Below, piece by piece: positions 15,341-23,784 of a stretch of 34,683 nucleotides of DNA (positions are counted from its first letter, which is position 1; the number at the start of each line of letters is the position of its first letter). The notes beneath the pieces were generated by a model that saw nothing but the letters and a program-made list of their open reading frames with translations, was not told the DNA's origin and ran no database searches. Source of the stretch: Paraburkholderia ferrariae NBRC 106233 (GTDB lineage Bacteria > Pseudomonadota > Gammaproteobacteria > Burkholderiales > Burkholderiaceae); assembly GCF_000685035.1 (NCBI RefSeq), contig NZ_BAYB01000056.1, forward strand, positions 1 to 34,683, written 5' to 3'. The position numbers were made by a program, and so were the translations under genes.

Positions 15341-17152
15341 ATGAGCGAAAAGACTTCAAGCCAGACGGCCAGCGGCCCGCAGGACATGACCCCCTCCGAA
15401 GCCTTCGTCGAGACCCTCGCGGCCAACGGCGTGACCGAGATGTTCGGCATCATGGGCTCCGCGTTCATGGACGCGATGGACATCTTCGCGCCCGCCGGCA
15501 TTCGCCTCATTCCCGTCGTCCACGAACAGGGCGCGGCGCACATGGCCGACGGCTACTCGCGTGTCTCCGGCCGCCACGGCGTCGTGATCGGCCAGAACGG
15601 CCCCGGCATCAGCAACTGCGTGACGGCCATCGCGGCCGCTTACTGGGCGCATAGCCCGGTCGTGATCGTCACGCCCGAGACGGGCACCATGGGCATCGGC
15701 CTCGGCGGCTTCCAGGAAGCGAATCAGCTGCCGATGTTCCAGGAGTTCACGAAGTACCAGGGCCACGTGACGAACCCGGCGCGCATGGCCGAGTTCACCG
15801 CGCGCTGCTTTGACCGCGCGATGTCCGAAATGGGACCGACCCAGCTCAACATTCCGCGCGATTACTTCTACGGCAAGATCAAGGCCGAGATTGCGCAGCC
15901 GCGCCGGCTCGACCGCGGCCCCGGCGGCGACGAAAGCCTGAACGAAGCGGCCGATCTGATCGCCGCGGCGAAGTTTCCGGTCATCATCTCCGGCGGCGGC
16001 GTGGTGATGGGCGATGCGATCGAAGAATGCAAGGCGCTCGCCGAGCGCCTCGGCGCTCCGGTGGTGAACAGCTACCTGCACAACGACTCGTTCCCGGCGA
16101 ACCATCCGCTCTGGTGCGGCCCGCTGGGTTACCAGGGATCGAAGGCCGCGATGAAGCTGATCTCGCGCGCGGACGTCGTGATCGCGCTGGGCTCGCGCCT
16201 TGGGCCGTTCGGCACGCTGCCCCAGCACGGGATGGACTACTGGCCCAAAGATGCGAAGATCATCCAGATCGACGCCGACCACAAGATGCTCGGCCTCGTG
16301 AAGAAGATCTCGGTGGGAATCTGCGGCGATGCGAAGGCGGCCGCGCAGGCGCTGACCGCACGCCTCGCGAACCGTACCCTCGCGAGCGACGCCACGCGCG
16401 GCGAGCGCGCCGACCAGATCGCGACCGAAAAGGCCGCATGGGAAAAGGAACTCGACGCCTGGACGCACGAGCGCGACGCCTACAGCCTCGACATGATCGA
16501 AGAGCAGAAGCACGAGCGCACCGCCACGGGCGGCGAGTATCTGCATCCGCGCCAGGTGCTGCGCGAGCTGGAAAAGGCGATGCCCGACGACGTCATGGTC
16601 TCCACCGACATCGGCAACATCAATTCCGTCGCCAACAGCTACCTGCGCTTCAACAAGCCGCGCAGCTTCTTCGCCGCGATGAGCTGGGGCAACTGCGGCT
16701 ACGCGTTTCCGACCATCATCGGTGCGAAGGTGGCCGCGCCTCACCGCCCGGCCGTCTCGTACGCGGGCGACGGCGCGTGGGGCATGAGCCTGATGGAAAC
16801 GCTCACCTGCGTGCGCCACAACATTCCCGTGACGGCCGTCGTTTTCCACAACCGCCAGTGGGGCGCGGAGAAGAAGAACCAGGTGGACTTCTACGACCGG
16901 CGCTTCGTGGCGGGCGAGCTGGAAAGCCCGAGCTTCGCGGGCATCGCGAAGGCGATGGGCGCCGAAGGCATCGTCGTGGACAGGCTGGAAGACGTGGGCC
17001 CGGCACTCAAGCGCGCGCTGGATCTGCAGATGAACCAGGGCAAGACGACCATCGTCGAGATCATGTGTACGCGCGAGCTGGGCGACCCGTTCCGCCGCGA
17101 CGCACTCTCGAAGCCCGTGCGTCTGCTCGACAAGTACAAGGACTTTGTCTGA
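15341..17152 (+). CDS. xsc: Sulfoacetaldehyde acetyltransferase (Xsc)
   Basis: This 603-aa TPP-dependent enzyme converts sulfoacetaldehyde plus phosphate to acetyl phosphate and sulfite, the key desulfonation step of taurine and related C2 sulfonates. The N-terminal PYR domain carries the catalytic glutamate E62 (VVHEQGAAHMADGYSR), a central domain follows, and the C-terminal PP domain has the GDGAWGMS to HNRQWGAEK thiamine-diphosphate/Mg motif at about 474-508. Xsc-typical stretches include FGIMGSAFMDAMD and GGFQEANQLPMFQEFTKYQGHV, which separate it from acetolactate synthases. The ATG at 15341 follows GGAGACAG. It is followed by pta and a TauE/SafE exporter, the usual pathway order. Confidence 0.96.
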   Translation: MSEKTSSQTASGPQDMTPSEAFVETLAANGVTEMFGIMGSAFMDAMDIFAPAGIRLIPVVHEQGAAHMADGYSRVSGRHGVVIGQNGPGISNCVTAIAAAYWAHSPVVIVTPETGTMGIGLGGFQEANQLPMFQEFTKYQGHVTNPARMAEFTARCFDRAMSEMGPTQLNIPRDYFYGKIKAEIAQPRRLDRGPGGDESLNEAADLIAAAKFPVIISGGGVVMGDAIEECKALAERLGAPVVNSYLHNDSFPANHPLWCGPLGYQGSKAAMKLISRADVVIALGSRLGPFGTLPQHGMDYWPKDAKIIQIDADHKMLGLVKKISVGICGDAKAAAQALTARLANRTLASDATRGERADQIATEKAAWEKELDAWTHERDAYSLDMIEEQKHERTATGGEYLHPRQVLRELEKAMPDDVMVSTDIGNINSVANSYLRFNKPRSFFAAMSWGNCGYAFPTIIGAKVAAPHRPAVSYAGDGAWGMSLMETLTCVRHNIPVTAVVFHNRQWGAEKKNQVDFYDRRFVAGELESPSFAGIAKAMGAEGIVVDRLEDVGPALKRALDLQMNQGKTTIVEIMCTRELGDPFRRDALSKPVRLLDKYKDFV

Positions 17153-17180
17153 CGCGCCGGCAGCAGCGCGCGCGTTCGCC

Positions 17181-17209
17181 GGCCGCAGGCGGTGCATCCG
17201 CCTGTGGCC
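17181..17209 (+). terminator. Hairpin between xsc and pta (terminator or attenuator)
   Basis: GGCCGCAGGCGG, TGCAT, CCGCCTGTGGCC form a 12-bp stem with one G-U pair and a five-base loop, starting 29 bp after the xsc stop and followed by GCGTTTCGT. It could lower pta/exporter expression relative to xsc or stabilise the xsc 3' end. Confidence 0.5.
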
Positions 17210-17291
17210 GCGTTTCGTATGAACACGCCAGGCGCTGCCGCGAGCCAAACTCGAAGTCTATTCGCGAGTCGATTTTCGAACCCATGACACC

Positions 17292-18332
17292 ATGAAAGCC
17301 CTGAACGGTATCGTCGAGCGCGCGCGCCTCGCGCCCATGCGCATCGTGCTGTGCGAAGGCGAGGACCCACGCGTGCTCGCCGCCGCGTCGCGCGCAAGCC
17401 TCGAGGGGGTCGCGCGCGTCACGCTCGTGGGCGACCCCGGCGCGATCCGGGCGGCCGCCGCGCGCGAATCGGTCGAACTGGGCGAGATCGCGCTGATCGA
17501 CCCGCAAACCAGCGCATGGCGCGCCGCGTTCGCCGATGAACTCGTCGCGCTGCGCGGCAGCAAAGGCATGACCCGCCAGCGGGCGTGGGAGGACGCCGCG
17601 CAGCCGCTCGTCTTCGCCAACCTGATGGTGCGTCTCGGCCACGCGGACGGCTCCGTGGCCGGCGCCGTTCACACGAGCGCCGACGTCGTGCGCATGGCCA
17701 TCCAGTTGATCGGCGTCGAGCCGTCGTTCAAGCTCGTGTCGAGCTTCTTCCTGATGATGCTGTGCGAGCCGTTTCATCGCTACAAAGGCGGCCTGATCTT
17801 CTCCGACTGCGCGCTCGTGGTGGACCCGGACGCCGCACAGCTTGCCGAAATCGCCATGGCGGCCGCCGATAGCGCGCGCAGCCTGCTGGTGGAGGAGCCG
17901 CGCGTGGCGATGCTGTCGTTCTCGACGAGCGGGAGCGCCCGCCATGCCAGCGTGGACAAGGTGATCGACGCAACCCGCCGCGTGCACGAGCAGCGCCCTG
18001 CGCTGTGCGTGGACGGCGACGTGCAGCTCGACGCGGCGCTCGTCGCGGAAATCGCCGAGCGCAAGATCGCGCATTCGCAGTGCGGCGGCCACGCGAACGT
18101 GCTGGTGTTCCCGAATCTCGATGCGGGCAACATCGGCTACAAGCTCGCGGAGCGCCTGGGCGGCGCGAAGGCCATCGGCCCCCTGCTGCAGGGCCTGAAC
18201 CGGCCCGCCAACGACCTCTCGCGCGGCTGCAGCCCCGAGGACATCTACTACGTGATCGCCGCAACGGCGGTCCAGGCGCAGACGGCCCGCCAGCGTGCCG
18301 TCGCTCACTCGAAGGAACCCCACGCAGCATGA
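17292..18332 (+). CDS. pta: Phosphate acetyltransferase (Pta, short form)
   Basis: A 346-aa single-domain Pta that converts acetyl phosphate plus CoA to acetyl-CoA, taking the product of Xsc into central metabolism. Family stretches include RIVLCEGEDPRVLAAA near the N-terminus, DGSVAGAVHTSADVVRMAI, the FSTSGSA segment with the following Asp/Lys positions, and the C-terminal GPLLQGLNRPANDLSRGCS. It lacks the N-terminal DRTGG domain of long Pta proteins. No strong ribosome site precedes the ATG. The stop overlaps the start of the TauE-like gene (ATGA), so translation of the two is probably coupled. Confidence 0.95.
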   Translation: MKALNGIVERARLAPMRIVLCEGEDPRVLAAASRASLEGVARVTLVGDPGAIRAAAARESVELGEIALIDPQTSAWRAAFADELVALRGSKGMTRQRAWEDAAQPLVFANLMVRLGHADGSVAGAVHTSADVVRMAIQLIGVEPSFKLVSSFFLMMLCEPFHRYKGGLIFSDCALVVDPDAAQLAEIAMAAADSARSLLVEEPRVAMLSFSTSGSARHASVDKVIDATRRVHEQRPALCVDGDVQLDAALVAEIAERKIAHSQCGGHANVLVFPNLDAGNIGYKLAERLGGAKAIGPLLQGLNRPANDLSRGCSPEDIYYVIAATAVQAQTARQRAVAHSKEPHAA

Positions 18333-19090
18333 CGCACGAGAAGGTCCTGGTGCTGATCGTCCTGATCGGCTTCGCCAGTTATTTTCAGACGATCACCGGC
18401 TTCGGTCTCGGCATGATCGTCATGGGCGCCACGAGCGGCTTCGGCCTCGCGCCGGTTGCAAGCATCGCCACCCTGATGAGCCTCGTCACGCTCGCGAACA
18501 GCGCGGCCGCGCTGCCGGGCAAACTACACCATATCGACTGGCGGGCCGTGGGCGCCGCGACGCTGGGCGTGCTGCCCTCCGTCGTGGTGGGCGTGCTGGT
18601 GCTCGAATATCTGAGCGCCTCGGCCGCCGGCATCCTGCAATTGCTGCTGGGCGGCGTGGTGCTGTACGGCGGTCTCAGCGCCGCATTGCGGCCCGCACCG
18701 CTCGCGCAGCGCTCGAACGACCGCAGCTTCTTCGTGAGCGGCGTGTGCGGCGGCCTGTTGAGCGGCATGTTCGGCGTATCGGGGCCGCCGCTCATCTTCC
18801 AGTTCTATCGCCAGCCACTCAAGCTGATCGAGATTCGCTGCGCGCTCATCCTTATTTTCGCGGTGACGTCGCTCACGCGCGTGCTGTTCAGCGCCTGGGA
18901 GGACCATCTCCCCTCGTCGATCTGTCTCGAGGCCGCGCTCGCCGCGCCGGTCGTCATGCTCATGACGGTCGCGGCACGCCACTACCCGCCTCCGCTCTCC
19001 TCCCTTGCGACGCGCCGGCTCGCGTTTGGCGTGCTGATGGCGATCGGCGGTTCGCTCGTTCTTTGTGCGGTGAAGGCGCTGGTTCGTTGA
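18329..19090 (+). CDS. TauE/SafE family sulfite exporter
   Basis: A 253-aa inner-membrane protein with about seven to eight hydrophobic helices and the duplicated TauE/SafE signature: FQTITGFGLGMIVMG near the N-terminus and GGLLSGMFGVSGPPLIFQF in the middle. It starts inside the pta stop (ATGA overlap). Following xsc and pta, it is well placed to export the sulfite released by Xsc, as TauE-type proteins do in taurine-degrading betaproteobacteria. The stop is convergent with the CobT-like gene, with a 12-bp palindrome in the 59-bp gap (19108-19119). Confidence 0.88.
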   Translation: MTHEKVLVLIVLIGFASYFQTITGFGLGMIVMGATSGFGLAPVASIATLMSLVTLANSAAALPGKLHHIDWRAVGAATLGVLPSVVVGVLVLEYLSASAAGILQLLLGGVVLYGGLSAALRPAPLAQRSNDRSFFVSGVCGGLLSGMFGVSGPPLIFQFYRQPLKLIEIRCALILIFAVTSLTRVLFSAWEDHLPSSICLEAALAAPVVMLMTVAARHYPPPLSSLATRRLAFGVLMAIGGSLVLCAVKALVR

Positions 19091-19107
19091 ACGGGATGGA
19101 AGGGAGC

Positions 19108-19119
19108 CGGGCCGGCCCG
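19108..19119. terminator. Palindrome in the convergent gap
   Basis: CGGGCCGGCCCG is an exact 12-bp palindrome in the 59 bp between the converging TauE-like and CobT-like genes. It is a weak candidate for a shared 3' structure; no T-tract follows. Confidence 0.25.
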
Positions 19120-19149
19120 CGACGATAGCGGCCCGCAGGCTGCCTCGTG

Positions 19150-20883
19150 CTAACGCCGCGCCCCGATCCAGCGCGCGATGCCCGCGAGCTGTCCCATGCC
19201 GGGCGGCTCGGCGGGGTCGAGCGCGAGGCAGTGCCGGTAGTACGGACTGAGGTCCAGCCCGACGCCCAGCCCGAGCACGTCGACATCGCGCATGGCCTCG
19301 TGGCGCGCCACGACTTCCTTCAGGTGATTGTCGAGATAGAAGGCGTCGTTCGTCTGCGCCGTCGCCGTATCCATCGGGCTGCCGTCCGAGATCACGACGA
19401 GAAGGCGCCGCGCCTCGGCGCGGCTCGCGAGCCGCCCGCACGCCCATTCGACCGCCTCGCCATCCACGCCTTCGCGAAACAGGTCGGCCTTGAGCAACGC
19501 GGCGATGGCCGGGCGGGCGCGCCGCCAGCTATCGTCGGCGGACTTGAACACCATGTGGCACGTCTCGTTCAGACGCCCCGGATGCGCCGGCCGACCCTCG
19601 CCCAGCCAGTCCGCGCGAGCGCGCCCGCCGTTCCAGGCGAGCGTCGTGAAGCCGAGCACCTCGGTGGCGATGCCCGCCTGCTCGCACGCGCGCACGAGCA
19701 GATCGACGCGCATCGCGACGGACTCGATATGCGCCTTCATGGACCCCGAGCAGTCGATCAGGAATCCCACCACGCAGTCGCCGCGCGGCTGCGTCCGCTC
19801 GCGCCTGAACACGCGGCGCTCGGCCGGCGAGCTGACGATTTGCGCGAGGCGTCTGCCGTCGATGCAGCCCTCTTCCTCGCCAAAGAGCCAGCCGTCACGC
19901 TTCGGCACGGCCAGCACCGTTTGCAGCACGCGTGCGAGCCGCGCAACGTTGATGCCATGCACGGCGATGCGTTCGTCGAGCCGCGCCCGATACTCGCGCA
20001 GCAGCGCTTCGCGCACGAGTCGCGCGGGCCGGATCTCGCGGTCGTACTGCGTCGTGTACGCGCGATAGCCTTCCGCCGCCTCGGCCAGCACGCGGCTTTC
20101 TCCGCTCGGTGCGAGCGCGGGCAGATCGACGCTCGTCTCGTCGAAGTCCACCCAGAGCGAGAACGCGGTCAACGCATCGTCGGGTTCGCGGGTTTCGTCC
20201 GCGTCGTCGTTGGCGCGTGCCGCGTGCGCCTCGTCGAGCATCAGCGCGATGCGGCGTCCCAGTTCGCGTGCGTGCTCCGCATAGGCGCGCTGATCCATGC
20301 GATTCGCCCGCAGCCCGGCAAGCTGCACGCCAATCGCCGGTACGATGCCGGCACGCGTTGCCTCGATCAGATCTTCGGTCTCGTCGAGCACGGGCCAGCC
20401 GGTCACGCGCGACCACACGATCTGCGCGACCGTATAGAGCAGGATGCCGAGATGGCCTTCGCCGAGGCCCGCGCGGCAATACGCGCGCGACCAGCTATCG
20501 AAACGATGCCGCAAATTCTGCGCGAGGCCCGGCATGCCAGGCGGCAAGCACGCCTCGCAGCGCACCTGCTCGAAGAGCTCGAATAGCAGGCGCTCGATCG
20601 GGTCGTCGGGACACAGGAGCCGGTGCAGCGCGGCATCGGAGTGAAGGAGCCGCTGCGCGGCGGCGTCGGCCGCGCCACGCAGCGAGGCGAAGTCGTCCTC
20701 CCGCGCGTTGCTGCGCAGATGCGGCGCGTAAAGCGGCAGAGGCCGCAGCTCGCGGCACAGCCGGCCACCGCGATAATGCAGCGCGGCGTCGCCGGTCAGC
20801 GCGCGCACGGCGGCCGCGCACAGCGCCTCCCGCCGCTGCGCGATGCGCTCGGCCTCGCGTTCCGCCGCGCGCCCGGTCGTCAC
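19150..20883 (-). CDS. CobT-like VWA-domain protein
   Basis: A 577-aa protein closely resembling the CobT subunit of aerobic cobaltochelatase. The N-terminal half is helical and the C-terminal VWA domain has the MIDAS motif DCSGSM from residue 377 and the later ISDGSPMD at about 498-505. CobT-type stretches EVLGFTTLAWNGG, PGRLNETCHMVFKSAD and SWRRAR are present. The central acidic linker of true CobT is nearly absent. The start is GTG at 20883, overlapping the CobS-like stop (GTGA), with CAGGAG upstream. A much longer open frame continues into the CobS region but is not coding there. With its AAA+ partner it should form a MoxR/VWA-type remodelling or metal-insertion machine. No CobN is encoded in the window. 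Confidence 0.85.
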   Translation of the reverse strand: MTTGRAAEREAERIAQRREALCAAAVRALTGDAALHYRGGRLCRELRPLPLYAPHLRSNAREDDFASLRGAADAAAQRLLHSDAALHRLLCPDDPIERLLFELFEQVRCEACLPPGMPGLAQNLRHRFDSWSRAYCRAGLGEGHLGILLYTVAQIVWSRVTGWPVLDETEDLIEATRAGIVPAIGVQLAGLRANRMDQRAYAEHARELGRRIALMLDEAHAARANDDADETREPDDALTAFSLWVDFDETSVDLPALAPSGESRVLAEAAEGYRAYTTQYDREIRPARLVREALLREYRARLDERIAVHGINVARLARVLQTVLAVPKRDGWLFGEEEGCIDGRRLAQIVSSPAERRVFRRERTQPRGDCVVGFLIDCSGSMKAHIESVAMRVDLLVRACEQAGIATEVLGFTTLAWNGGRARADWLGEGRPAHPGRLNETCHMVFKSADDSWRRARPAIAALLKADLFREGVDGEAVEWACGRLASRAEARRLLVVISDGSPMDTATAQTNDAFYLDNHLKEVVARHEAMRDVDVLGLGVGLDLSPYYRHCLALDPAEPPGMGQLAGIARWIGARR

Positions 20884-21887
20884 CCGCGCGGCTCCTGCGC
20901 GTCGCTGCCGTCGCCTTCGTGGGCGTCGGCAGCGGCGTTCAGCTCGACGCCAAAGCAGCGCTGGTAATACTCGGCGACGACCGGCCGCTCGGCCTCGTCG
21001 CACTTGTTCAGGAACGTGAGCCGGAACGCCAGCGCGGGGTCGCGGAAAATCTGGCAGTTCTCGGCCCAGTCGATGACCGTGCGCGGCGACATCAGCGTGG
21101 AAAGATCGCCGCTCGCGAAGCCCTTGCGCGTGAGCGCCGCCATGCTGATCATCGAGTCGACCCGTTGCCGCCCCGCGGCGTCGGCCATCTCGGGCACGCG
21201 GGCCAGCACGATGCCGGCTTCTTCCTCGCGGGGCAGGTAATTGAGCGTGGCGACCACGTTCCAGCGGTCCATCTGGGCGTGGTTCAGCATCTGCGTGCCG
21301 TGATAGAGGCCGTTGAGATTGCCGAGCCCGATCGTGTTGGTGGTCGCGAAGAGGCGAAAGTGCGCGTGCGGCCGGATCACGCGGTTCTGGTCGAGCAGCG
21401 TGAAGCTGCCGTCGCGTTCGAGTATGCGCTGGATCACGAACATCACGTCGGGGCGGCCCGCATCGTATTCGTCGAAGATCAGCGCGACGGGACGCTGCAG
21501 CGCCCACGGCACGATGCCCTCCTGAAACTCCGTCACCTGGCGGCCGTCGCGCACCACGATGGCATCCTTGCCGACGAGATCGAGCCGGCTGATATGGCCG
21601 TCCAGATTCACGCGCACGCAAGGCCAGTTCAGGCGCGCGGCGATCTGCTCGATATGCGTGGACTTGCCCGTACCGTGCAGCCCCTGCACCATCACCCGAC
21701 GGTTGCGCGTGAAGCCGGCGAGAATCGCGAGCGTTACCTCCGGATTGAAGCGGTAAGCCTCGTCGAGGTCCGGCACATGGGCGTCGCGTTCGCGGAAGGC
21801 CGGCACCATCAGGTTCGAATCGAAGCCGAAGCGCTCGCGCACCGACACGAGGCAATCCGGTCCCTCCATCGCACGTTCCGTCGTCAT
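20880..21887 (-). CDS. CobS-like MoxR-family AAA+ ATPase
   Basis: A 335-aa AAA+ ATPase very like CobS. Walker A is GLHGTGKST at 69-77, Walker B IFDEYD has D139 and E140, and the family stretches VRVNLDGHISRLDLVGKD, GRPDVMFVIQRILE and GLYHGTQ are present. The N-terminus has the CobS-type FGFDSNLMVPAFRERDAHVPD segment. It starts with ATG at 21887, 52 bp after the TauY-like gene stop, and overlaps the CobT-like GTG, so it is in one operon with both. Isolated from cobalamin genes, it is probably a paralogue that acts on another enzyme, most simply the adjacent flavoprotein. That link is inferred. Confidence 0.88.
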   Translation of the reverse strand: MTTERAMEGPDCLVSVRERFGFDSNLMVPAFRERDAHVPDLDEAYRFNPEVTLAILAGFTRNRRVMVQGLHGTGKSTHIEQIAARLNWPCVRVNLDGHISRLDLVGKDAIVVRDGRQVTEFQEGIVPWALQRPVALIFDEYDAGRPDVMFVIQRILERDGSFTLLDQNRVIRPHAHFRLFATTNTIGLGNLNGLYHGTQMLNHAQMDRWNVVATLNYLPREEEAGIVLARVPEMADAAGRQRVDSMISMAALTRKGFASGDLSTLMSPRTVIDWAENCQIFRDPALAFRLTFLNKCDEAERPVVAEYYQRCFGVELNAAADAHEGDGSDAQEPRG

Positions 21888-21939
21888 CGCGTACTCATGT
21901 TGGTTTTCACGGCGTTTTCACCGCTGCACAGGGGGGGCC

Positions 21940-23358
21940 TCAGGGCTTTTCGTCGTGCCTGAAGTACTGAAGATAGAGCATGCGCTGGCCGATGCGCCGG
22001 AACGGCGCGAACGGGTGGCCGGGCAGCGGCGTGGTGAAGATCGGCAGCGCGTGCTGCGCGCCCTTGCCCGCAATGCGCTCGGCGAGCCGCCGCCCCGCCT
22101 GCTGCGAATACGACACGCCGTTGCCGCCGTAGCCGAGCGCGTAGAACACCGATTGCCGGGGATCGGGCTGGCACACGCGCGGCATCATGTCGTGGCTCAC
22201 GTCCACCCAGCCCCACCACGAGTAATCGATCTCCACGCCGCGCAGCGCCGGAAACTTGCGCGCCATGCCCTCCTTGAGCAGATCGAGATGGCGCGGATTC
22301 GGCGCATCCGCGCCGGTAATCGCGCTGCGGCTGCCGATCTGCAGCCGGCCATCGGGCAGGAAGCGATAGTAAAAGCGCAGCGTGCGCGTGTCCGTGAGCA
22401 CCTGGGTCGTGCGGAAGTTGCAGGCGGCGATCTCGGCTGGCGTGAGCACCCGCGTGACCATCGAGTTCGAGAGGATCGGCATGACTTTGCTGCGCAGCGT
22501 GGGATGCAGCGTCTGCGCCGTATAGGCGCCGGTCGCGATGCCAACCGCGCGCGCCCGCACGACGCCGCCCGGCGTGCGCAGATGATGCACGCCGTTGATG
22601 GTCTCCCACCCCATCACCGGACTGCTCGTGTGAACCGTGGCCCCGGCCGCGCGCGCAAGGCGCAGATAGCCGAACGCGAGCTTCAGCGCGTGCACGCCGA
22701 TCCCTTCGGGCTCGTGCAATGCGCCGGCAGCCTCGTGATCGTCGATGAATTCGCGGCGGAACGTCTGTGCGCTCAGCAGCTCCGACGGGTAGCCGAATAC
22801 GTCCTTCCAGACCTTCGCCTCGGCGGCCAGCTTCGCCATGATGCGTGGCCGGTGCGCGATCAGGAAGTGGCCGCCCGGCTGCGGATCGCAATCGATTTCG
22901 GCGACGAGTTCCTTGAAGTGATCGAAACCCTGCTGGATCTCGTCGTGCATTTTCAGGGCGACGTCCTTGCCCCAGCGCTCGATCCACTGCGAGCGCGAGA
23001 GGCGTCCCGAGGCGTTCTGCCCCTGTCCGCCATTGCGGCTGCTGCAGCCCCAGCTCGTGCGGTTCGCCTCCAGCACGACCGCCTTGATCCCGTGCTCGCG
23101 CGCCAGGCAGAGCGCCGTGGCGAGCCCCGTGTAGCCCGCGCCGATGATCGCGACATCGACGTCGAGATCTTTCGTGACCGGGCCGTCGTCGGGCGGCGGG
23201 CTGCCCGCCGTCGCGACCCAGTAGGTGGGCGCGTAGTCCTTGCCGTGCCCCGGGCCCGGCGAGACGAGCGGATCGTAGGTGGGGTCGTACTTCGTGGAGC
23301 CGGCGCCGCTTGCGGCAAAACCGGCGGAGGCGGCGGAATCGATTGTGCTGTATCCCAT
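21940..23358 (-). CDS. tauY: FAD-dependent oxidoreductase (TauY-like taurine dehydrogenase large subunit)
   Basis: A 472-aa DAO-type flavoprotein. A roughly 60-residue extension (TKYDPTYDPLVSPGPGHG and YWVATAGSPPPDDGP) precedes the Rossmann motif GAGYTG at 73-78, followed by SSRNGGQGQNASGRL and late motifs GYGGNGVSYSQQAGRRLAE. There is no signal peptide. The ATG at 23358 has GGAG eight bases upstream; a TTG six bases earlier is too close to that site. In a locus with tauR, xsc, pta and an exporter it is the obvious candidate to oxidise taurine to sulfoacetaldehyde, working with a small partner (possibly the SnoaL-like protein at 14802). Gamma-glutamylputrescine-type oxidases are the main alternative. 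Confidence 0.72.
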   Translation of the reverse strand: MGYSTIDSAASAGFAASGAGSTKYDPTYDPLVSPGPGHGKDYAPTYWVATAGSPPPDDGPVTKDLDVDVAIIGAGYTGLATALCLAREHGIKAVVLEANRTSWGCSSRNGGQGQNASGRLSRSQWIERWGKDVALKMHDEIQQGFDHFKELVAEIDCDPQPGGHFLIAHRPRIMAKLAAEAKVWKDVFGYPSELLSAQTFRREFIDDHEAAGALHEPEGIGVHALKLAFGYLRLARAAGATVHTSSPVMGWETINGVHHLRTPGGVVRARAVGIATGAYTAQTLHPTLRSKVMPILSNSMVTRVLTPAEIAACNFRTTQVLTDTRTLRFYYRFLPDGRLQIGSRSAITGADAPNPRHLDLLKEGMARKFPALRGVEIDYSWWGWVDVSHDMMPRVCQPDPRQSVFYALGYGGNGVSYSQQAGRRLAERIAGKGAQHALPIFTTPLPGHPFAPFRRIGQRMLYLQYFRHDEKP

Positions 23359-23784
23359 CGTCAATACTCCACGGGCTTCGTCAAGACGGTTGCCCGGGCC
23401 GTTGCGAAAGCGGTTCCTGCCGACTGCCTGTTCGTCATGCCAGTCTCCTGTCGTGTGGAGTTGGCGCTTTGGCGCCTCACGCCGATTCCATGCAAAGCTT
23501 CGTATTGGTATGGCGCTTCGTTGGGGAAAATTCTAGGCAGACCAGAATGGCTCAGGTAGAGCCAGTGGCCCGGTTTCGACTGGTACAGCGGATGCCTTTA
23601 TCCGGCGGGTGCAGCATGTGCGCCGCGCAGGGACCGGTGTGACCTGTCGGGGTAATCCGCTAGGTAGCCGCATGAACTTTTCGAGGGGGGCGATATGTGC
23701 TAGAAAACTCGAACAATTCGTTTCATTTTCCCGCGCGCCCCATTCGATGGCATGTCACGCAAGCGGGCTTGACGGAGGAGACCC
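23359..23784. promoter_or_regulatory. Divergent control region, TauY-like and IclR genes
   Basis: These 426 bp hold no supported gene. They should carry the promoters of the minus-strand tauY/cobS/cobT-like operon and of the plus-strand iclR. A 14-base element at 23717-23730 recurs once upstream of the GMC oxidoreductase gene. A small hairpin (GGCGC, TTTG, GCGCC) lies near 23463-23476. Confidence 0.5.
23717..23730 (+). promoter_or_regulatory. Shared 14-base element, copy 1 (candidate IclR site)
   Basis: TTCGTTTCATTTTC lies 55 bp upstream of the IclR start and matches 13 of 14 bases of an element at 24738-24751 before the GMC oxidoreductase gene. A GAAAA on the opposite side (from 23703) could pair with it as an inverted operator half. 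Confidence 0.35.

Noticed and set aside
15356..17248. 630-aa minus-strand open frame
   Set aside because: Antisense of xsc, whose TPP motifs and length fit the family exactly.
20884..21855. N-terminal 324 residues of the 901-aa frame extending the CobT-like gene
   Set aside because: This part is an arginine-rich out-of-phase reading of the CobS-like gene; the GTG at 20883 overlapping the CobS stop is a better start.
19150..21887. Genuine cobaltochelatase CobS/CobT for B12 synthesis
   Set aside because: No cobN or other cobalamin gene is nearby; context is sulfonate catabolism and the CobT linker is reduced. Not excluded until the rest of the genome is seen.
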